Positions 59,426-64,000 of a DNA stretch of 64,000 nucleotides are shown here, one piece after another. A model generated the notes under the pieces. That model searched no databases, was not told the DNA's origin, and saw only the letters and a program-made list of their open reading frames with translations. Position 1 is the first letter of the stretch. Each line of letters starts with the position of its first letter. This DNA is from an uncultured Roseburia sp. (GTDB lineage Bacteria; Bacillota; Clostridia; Lachnospirales; Lachnospiraceae), in NCBI GenBank assembly GCA_947564465.1, contig CANOCV010000008.1, positions 1 to 64,000 on the forward strand. The letters run 5' to 3'. Position numbers and translations under genes: made by a program.

Positions 59426-60046
59426 TTATTTTTTACAGATCTCCATATATGCCTTCACCGCCTGTATCAGCTTTTCGTAGCTCATCGAAGTTGTATTCAG
59501 GCAAAAGTCGTAATTCCTCGCGTCATTCCAGTCCCTGCCCGTATAGTATCTGTAATATTCACTGCGGTATTTATCTGTTTTTTCGATTTTTTTGAGAATC
59601 TCTTTTCTACTGCCGCCGTTTTGCTCCTGAACACGTACAATACAATCCTCAAGCGGCGCATAGAAATAAAGCCTGATTACATTTTCATAATCCTTCAAAA
59701 TATAATCCGCACAGCGGCCGATAATTACACAGGATTCCTCCCTTGCCAGCTCCTTTATGACCTTCGCCTGATAGTTAAAAAGATTGTCGTTAGACACGAA
59801 ATCGTCACTTTCGGGGGACAGCACCTCCCCCTTATAAACCTTTTTGGCAATTTTAAATAACGGAAGCCCTTTTCGTTTTTCATCGGCCTGCCCGAAAAGC
59901 GCCTCGTTAATCCCGCTCTCATCAGAAGCCATACGAAGGATTTCTCTGTCATAGCAGTTTATTTGAAGTTCCTTTGCGAGCAGCCTGCCCAAAGTCCTCC
60001 CGCCGCTTCCATAGCTCCTGGCAATGGTAATCACTGTTTTTTCCAT
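59426..60046 (-). CDS. Cytidylate-kinase-like P-loop protein
   Basis: 206 residues from MEKTVITIARSYGSGGR (ATG 60046; AGGTG six bases upstream). A GTG start nine bases earlier (60055) is possible. The P-loop-like SYGSGGRTLG (about 11-20) is followed by a helical lid region. CVIIGRCADYIL and YFYAPLEDCIVRVQE complete the fold. The family is annotated as cytidylate kinase-like, but the real substrate is unknown and canonical Cmk lies elsewhere. It sits immediately after livF, so is probably cotranscribed with the liv operon. Confidence 0.85.
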   Translation of the reverse strand: MEKTVITIARSYGSGGRTLGRLLAKELQINCYDREILRMASDESGINEALFGQADEKRKGLPLFKIAKKVYKGEVLSPESDDFVSNDNLFNYQAKVIKELAREESCVIIGRCADYILKDYENVIRLYFYAPLEDCIVRVQEQNGGSRKEILKKIEKTDKYRSEYYRYYTGRDWNDARNYDFCLNTTSMSYEKLIQAVKAYMEICKK

Positions 60047-60055
60047 ACGAAACAC

Positions 60056-60766
60056 CTACTCTCCCAAATATGCTTTCTTTATTGATTCATCGTTCATAAG
60101 CGCTTTTGCATCTCCGCTTAATACGATATTTCCCGTCTCCAACACATAGGCGCGGTTTGCAATCGAGAGCGCCTTCTTTGCGTTCTGCTCAACAAGAAGC
60201 ACGGTTGTACCGGACGCCGAAATCTCCTGGATAATGTGAAAAATCTCTTCCACAAAAATCGGTGAAAGCCCCATGGACGGTTCATCCATCAAAATAATCC
60301 GCGGACGGCTCATTAAAGCCCGCCCCATCGCAAGCATCTGCTGTTCGCCTCCGCTTAAGGTTCCCGCCGACTGATTTTTTCTCTCCTTAAGTCTCGGGAA
60401 GCTGCGATAGACGCGCTCTAACGTCTCCGCCACCTCAGTCTTATCTTTCCTCGTATATGCGCCGAGCTTCAAATTTTCAAACACCGACAGCTCTGCAAAA
60501 ACGCGGCGCCCCTCCGGCACATGGGCCATACCCATAGCTACAATTTTATGCCCGGGAACCTTTGTAATATCCTGTCCTTCAAACAGAATCGCTCCCGATT
60601 TCGGCGCAATCATTCCCGTAATTGTCTGAAGCGTCGTGGTTTTTCCCGCTCCGTTTGCGCCGATTAATGCGATAACCTCTCCCTCGTTTACCTCAAAGGA
60701 AATCCCCTTGATGGCCTGGATCATCCCATAGTATACCTTCAAATCCTTAACTTCGAGCATTGCCAT
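60056..60766 (-). CDS. livF: Branched-chain amino acid ABC transporter ATP-binding protein LivF
   Basis: 236 residues. Walker A IGANGAGKTTTLQ, signature TLSGGEQQMLAMGRALM and Walker B IILMDEPSMGLSP. LivF partner of LivG. It follows livG by 12 bases. It imports branched-chain amino acids or related amides; specificity is set by LivK. Confidence 0.95.
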   Translation of the reverse strand: MAMLEVKDLKVYYGMIQAIKGISFEVNEGEVIALIGANGAGKTTTLQTITGMIAPKSGAILFEGQDITKVPGHKIVAMGMAHVPEGRRVFAELSVFENLKLGAYTRKDKTEVAETLERVYRSFPRLKERKNQSAGTLSGGEQQMLAMGRALMSRPRIILMDEPSMGLSPIFVEEIFHIIQEISASGTTVLLVEQNAKKALSIANRAYVLETGNIVLSGDAKALMNDESIKKAYLGE

Positions 60767-60778
60767 AAGTCATTCCTC

Positions 60779-61537
60779 CTATTCTCCAAGATACGCCTTG
60801 ATCACCTGCGGATCTCTTAACACCTCTGCCGTTATTCCCTCTGAGAGCACCTGCCCGAAATTAAGCACAGTCAGTTTTTCACAGATTCCCGCCACCAGCT
60901 TCATATCATGTTCAATCAGAAGAATCGTCATGTCAAATTTATCCCGCACAAAACGGATCGTCTCCATCAGCTCCTTCGTCTCATTCGGATTCATACCTGC
61001 CGCCGGCTCGTCTAGAAGCAAAAGCTTCGGGTTCGTCGCCAACGCTCTGGCAATCTCTAATTTTCTCTGATCGCCGTACGGAAGATTGGAAGAAAGAAAA
61101 TCCTTTTTATCCTCAAGATGAAATACCGAGAGGAGTTCCATCGCCCTCTCATTCATTTTCTCCTCCGCCCGCCTGTATTTTGGCAAACGCAGTATTCCGG
61201 CCGCCGTCGAATACGGATATTCATTGTGAAGCCCGATTTTTACATTGTCAAGTACAGACTGCTCTTTGAAAAGACGAATATTCTGAAATGTCCGGGCAAC
61301 GCCGGCCTTGTTAATCTCTATCGTCTTTGAGCCCGCAATATTTTTGCCATCCAGCTCTATCACTCCGTTGTCCGGCTTATATACACCGGTCAGCATGTTA
61401 AACACCGTCGTCTTTCCCGCTCCGTTGGGACCTATCAGTCCATAGAGCTGTCCCTTTTCAATCGACACATGAAACCCATCGACTGCGCGAAGGCCGCCAA
61501 ATGAGATACCAAGATTCTTTACTTCAAGCAATGCCAT
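60779..61537 (-). CDS. livG: Branched-chain amino acid ABC transporter ATP-binding protein LivG
   Basis: 252 residues. Walker A IGPNGAGKTTVFN, signature NLPYGDQRKLEIARALA (the LivG form of the ABC signature) and Walker B LLLLDEPAAGMNP. Starts just after livM (1 base gap). Together with LivF forms the ATPase pair. Confidence 0.95.
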   Translation of the reverse strand: MALLEVKNLGISFGGLRAVDGFHVSIEKGQLYGLIGPNGAGKTTVFNMLTGVYKPDNGVIELDGKNIAGSKTIEINKAGVARTFQNIRLFKEQSVLDNVKIGLHNEYPYSTAAGILRLPKYRRAEEKMNERAMELLSVFHLEDKKDFLSSNLPYGDQRKLEIARALATNPKLLLLDEPAAGMNPNETKELMETIRFVRDKFDMTILLIEHDMKLVAGICEKLTVLNFGQVLSEGITAEVLRDPQVIKAYLGE

Positions 61538-61538
61538 G

Positions 61539-62621
61539 TTACCGTACCTCCTTTGTCTTCCTGTTCCTGAGCCTGTCTCTTATGGAATGCCGCTCTCTCC
61601 ACTCAATTGCCTTTGGCGCCCAGTTAAACAGCATCATCGCAATTAATACAACGGCATATATCAGCATCCGGTAATCGGAAAGTCCCCGAAGTACCTCCGG
61701 CAGCATCGTAAGCAGCACGGCAGATATAATGGAACCGCGGAAGCTTCCCATTCCACCCAATACCACAAATACAAGAATCATAATGGACATGTTGTAACCA
61801 AAATTTGCAGGAAGCGCCGTCAGTGTAGAGAGGTTATGCGCGTAGAGCACGCCCCCCGCCCCGGCAATCGCCGCAGATATCGTAAACCCGAGCAGCTTGA
61901 ATTTGGTAATGTTAATGCCCACGGACTCCGCCGCAATACGGTTATCCCGAATCGCCATAATTGCCCGCCCACTCCTTGAATTTACCAGATTAAATACCAC
62001 AAAAAGGCTTACCAGAATCAAAATCACTCCTATTGTAAATGTCGACTGATGCGGCGTTCCGGTAATCCCTTTGGCACCGTTTATAATCATCTCACCGTCC
62101 TCTGCCATATTCAGCGAGGCACTGTCCTTGATGGAAAAATGAAATCCGCTTCCGTCTCTTCCCACGTACAATACATTCATGACATTTTTTATAATCTCGC
62201 CAAAAGCAAGCGTTACAATTGCCAGATAATCACCTCGAAGACGCAGCACCGGAATTCCGATCAAAAAACCAAACAGCGCCGCCACAAGCGTCCCGATCAC
62301 AATCGCAAGCAGGAAACGCACGGATTCGTTCATTCCTGTATGTTCCATGCATTTCGTAAAGAAAGCGCTTGAAAATGCGCCCACACACATAAAACCGGCG
62401 TGTCCAAGGCTTAACTCTCCCAGATAGCCCACGCAAAGATTCAATCCGACAGCCACGACGGAATAGATCGTAAGAGGCACTAAAAGCCCCTGCATCAGTG
62501 ATGAAAGGCTTCCCGACGCCAGCATAATCTGTACAATAACATATACCACAAGAACCATCCCATATGTAACCAAATGATCTTTTGTTGTTTTCTTCATGTT
62601 TGTCAAATCTATTTTTTTCAT
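61539..62621 (-). CDS. livM: Branched-chain amino acid ABC transporter permease LivM
   Basis: 360 residues from MKKIDLTNMKKTTKDH (ATG 62621; AGGTG upstream). A GTG start three codons earlier (62630) is possible. About ten helices. Motifs LGHAGFMCVGAF and RLRGDYLAIVTLAFGEI are typical of LivM. Linked to livH by a short overlap-type junction. Confidence 0.93.
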   Translation of the reverse strand: MKKIDLTNMKKTTKDHLVTYGMVLVVYVIVQIMLASGSLSSLMQGLLVPLTIYSVVAVGLNLCVGYLGELSLGHAGFMCVGAFSSAFFTKCMEHTGMNESVRFLLAIVIGTLVAALFGFLIGIPVLRLRGDYLAIVTLAFGEIIKNVMNVLYVGRDGSGFHFSIKDSASLNMAEDGEMIINGAKGITGTPHQSTFTIGVILILVSLFVVFNLVNSRSGRAIMAIRDNRIAAESVGINITKFKLLGFTISAAIAGAGGVLYAHNLSTLTALPANFGYNMSIMILVFVVLGGMGSFRGSIISAVLLTMLPEVLRGLSDYRMLIYAVVLIAMMLFNWAPKAIEWRERHSIRDRLRNRKTKEVR

Positions 62622-62630
62622 ATCCGGCAC

Positions 62631-63512
62631 CTACACTTTCTCATGAATCGGTTTGCCAAAAATACCGGTAGGCTTTACAAGCAAAACAAGAATCAGCACG
62701 GCAAACACAATCGCATCCGACAGCTGGGAGGATATATAGGCTCTTCCCAATATCTCAATGACGCCAAGCAGGATTCCGCCGACAAAGGCTCCCCAAATAG
62801 AACCGATTCCGCCGAACACCGCCGCAGTAAATGCCTTAATGCCGGGCATAGAACCCGTATAAGGCGTCAGCGTCGGGTATGCAGAGCACAAAAGCACGCC
62901 CGCAACCGCCGCAAGGCCCGAACCGATCGCGAATGTCAAAGAAATTGTTCCGTTGACATTTACGCCCATCAGCTGCGCCGCCTCCTTATCCTCGGAAACC
63001 GCAAGCATCGCCTGACCGGCCTTCGTCTTTTTGATAAATGTCAAAAGCGCGGCTACGATGACAATACACAAAATCACCGTTACAATCGTAACGCTTGGTA
63101 TAATAAGATTTCCGCCCGCCAGCTTTAACGGCGGAAACGCCACAATCGACTGGAAAGATTTTGAATCGGCGCCAAAAAGAAGCAGCGCAATATTCTGAAG
63201 CAGATAACTGACACCGATTGCCGTAATCAAAACCGCAAGCGGGGATGCCTTACGAAGCGGCTTATACGCCACCTTCTCAATTACAATGCCAAGCACAGTA
63301 CAGACTACAATCGCGAGCACAACGCTGACCGCCGGCGGCAGCGCCAGACTGCTCATAGACATAAATACCGCATAACATCCGATCATAATTACATCGCCAT
63401 GGGCAAAATTGAGCATTTTGGCAATGCCGTACACCATCGTATAGCCCAGTGCAATGATCGCGTAAATACTCCCCAGACTGATTCCGTTAATTAAATGTGT
63501 CAGAAACGTCAT
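62631..63512 (-). CDS. livH: Branched-chain amino acid ABC transporter permease LivH
   Basis: 293 residues from MTFLTHLINGISLGS (ATG 63512; AAGAGGT upstream; longer frame rejected for lack of a good ribosome binding site). Family motifs GSIYAIIALGYTMVYGIAKMLNFAHGD at the start (a continuous match only in part cited here) and GFGGLGS-type region AVFGGIGSIWGAFVGG. It forms the channel with LivM. Confidence 0.93.
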   Translation of the reverse strand: MTFLTHLINGISLGSIYAIIALGYTMVYGIAKMLNFAHGDVIMIGCYAVFMSMSSLALPPAVSVVLAIVVCTVLGIVIEKVAYKPLRKASPLAVLITAIGVSYLLQNIALLLFGADSKSFQSIVAFPPLKLAGGNLIIPSVTIVTVILCIVIVAALLTFIKKTKAGQAMLAVSEDKEAAQLMGVNVNGTISLTFAIGSGLAAVAGVLLCSAYPTLTPYTGSMPGIKAFTAAVFGGIGSIWGAFVGGILLGVIEILGRAYISSQLSDAIVFAVLILVLLVKPTGIFGKPIHEKV

Positions 63513-63659
63513 AACAATACCTCTTACTTTCTTCATCATCAAAGTGTCACCCAAATATTATAACACAGACGGCAGTAAATTGGGAAACAAAATACTTTTT
63601 TTGACACAATAGACGTAACTGTGATGCCGAAGGCTGAATAGTTTCCAATAGACACAGAC

Positions 63660-63691
63660 AGCCGGAGACAATTTCTACACTGTCCCCGGCT
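63660..63691 (-). terminator. Hairpin between livK and livH
   Basis: On the minus strand AGCCGGGGACAGTG, short loop, TTGTCTCCGGCT, with no clear T-run. It may allow high livK expression by protecting or partly ending its mRNA, a common arrangement for binding-protein genes. No gene lies in 63513-63715. Confidence 0.6.
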
Positions 63692-63715
63692 TCCAAAATA
63701 CGTCTCCCGGAATAA

Positions 63716-64000
63716 TTACATTCCGACATACACTCCGTTTTCAATTTTTACGGCCTTAGGCTCTTTATTTACCTCTCCTGTCTCGGCCCACTTCAGACCG
63801 TCCTCGCCTCCTGTCAGACCGCTTACATTTATCTTTGTCATTGCCGTCTTTAATGCGTCGCAAATATCGGAAGACGCCGTCTTTGGCGTAATCTCGGCCC
63901 CGTCCGCAACGGCCTGTTCAATCGCCTCTTTGATTGTGTATACCGCATCATACGCGTCTGCCGCAAACTGATTCGGCGTATCTCCGTATTTCTCCTTATA
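63716..64000 (-). CDS. livK: Branched-chain amino acid ABC transporter substrate-binding protein, C-terminal part
   Basis: Only the last 94 residues and the stop are in the window; the gene continues beyond 64000. The segment reads YKEKYGDTPNQFAADAYDAV, then IKEAIEQAVADGAEITP, and ends AVKIENGVYVGM. It matches the C-terminal lobe of LivK/Peripla_BP_6 proteins. It is in the same direction as livHMGF and the first gene of that set visible here. The N-terminal signal and lipobox cannot be checked. Confidence 0.85.
   Translation of the reverse strand, partial: YKEKYGDTPNQFAADAYDAVYTIKEAIEQAVADGAEITPKTASSDICDALKTAMTKINVSGLTGGEDGLKWAETGEVNKEPKAVKIENGVYVGM

Overview
The window looks like chromosomal DNA of a spore-forming, low-to-moderate GC Clostridia, most likely a Lachnospiraceae-type gut anaerobe. 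Evidence: an alpha/beta small acid-soluble spore protein behind a sigma-G-like promoter, T-box leaders in front of valS and ileS, a clostridial IleRS of the IleRS2 class, a crotonase, strong Gram-positive ribosome binding sites, and the tig-clpP-clpX-lon-engB order. No rRNA, tRNA, CRISPR array, prophage, transposase or plasmid gene was seen. Most genes lie on the minus strand.

Layout. 1-8100: folC, a 46-codon ORF, a zinc-ribbon/TPR membrane protein, a FapA-like protein, and valS with a T-box (specifier GUA). 8100-15100: an HTH-Uma2 fusion with operator-like sites in its own promoter, a large RND exporter, an orphan CheC, a tiny membrane protein and a CPBP protease. 15100-24200: a CbiMQO-type cobalt/nickel ECF transporter, glycogen phosphorylase, and ileS with a T-box (specifier AUC). 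24200-28100: a five-gene operon (secreted Cys-free protein, lipoprotein, two permeases, ATPase) of unknown function. 28100-34500: phospholipid genes (psd behind a hybrid histidine kinase; PAP2, flippase-like and pssA). 34500-42900: ilvE, a NatAB-like exporter, two DUF4190-like membrane proteins, pncB, a GT2 glycosyltransferase, mutY. 43000-47500 (mostly plus strand): crotonase, proC, a GH13 glucosidase, TspO, then mecA on the minus strand. 47690-56700: the proteostasis run tig-clpP-clpX-lon-engB, with znuABC translationally coupled to its end. 56700-57340: a gene-free stretch with two inverted, homologous, long-hairpin RNA-like elements. 57340-64000: DJ-1/PfpI, SASP, CYTH, DUF1653, a cytidylate-kinase-like protein and a livKHMGF amino-acid transporter truncated at the window edge.

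Two things stand out. First, short dispersed palindromic repeats (three types, called A, B and C here) lie between genes. At every site where I find them on this strand they begin immediately after the U-tract of an intrinsic terminator, always in the same orientation. In valS and ileS they therefore sit between the T-box terminator and the coding start. Second, the two elements at 56790-57240 differ in sequence but keep the same stem plan, with compensatory changes in several helices and conserved internal loops. That is the signature expected of a structured noncoding RNA, whose family I could not name. All reading is by eye; no searches or folding programs were run.
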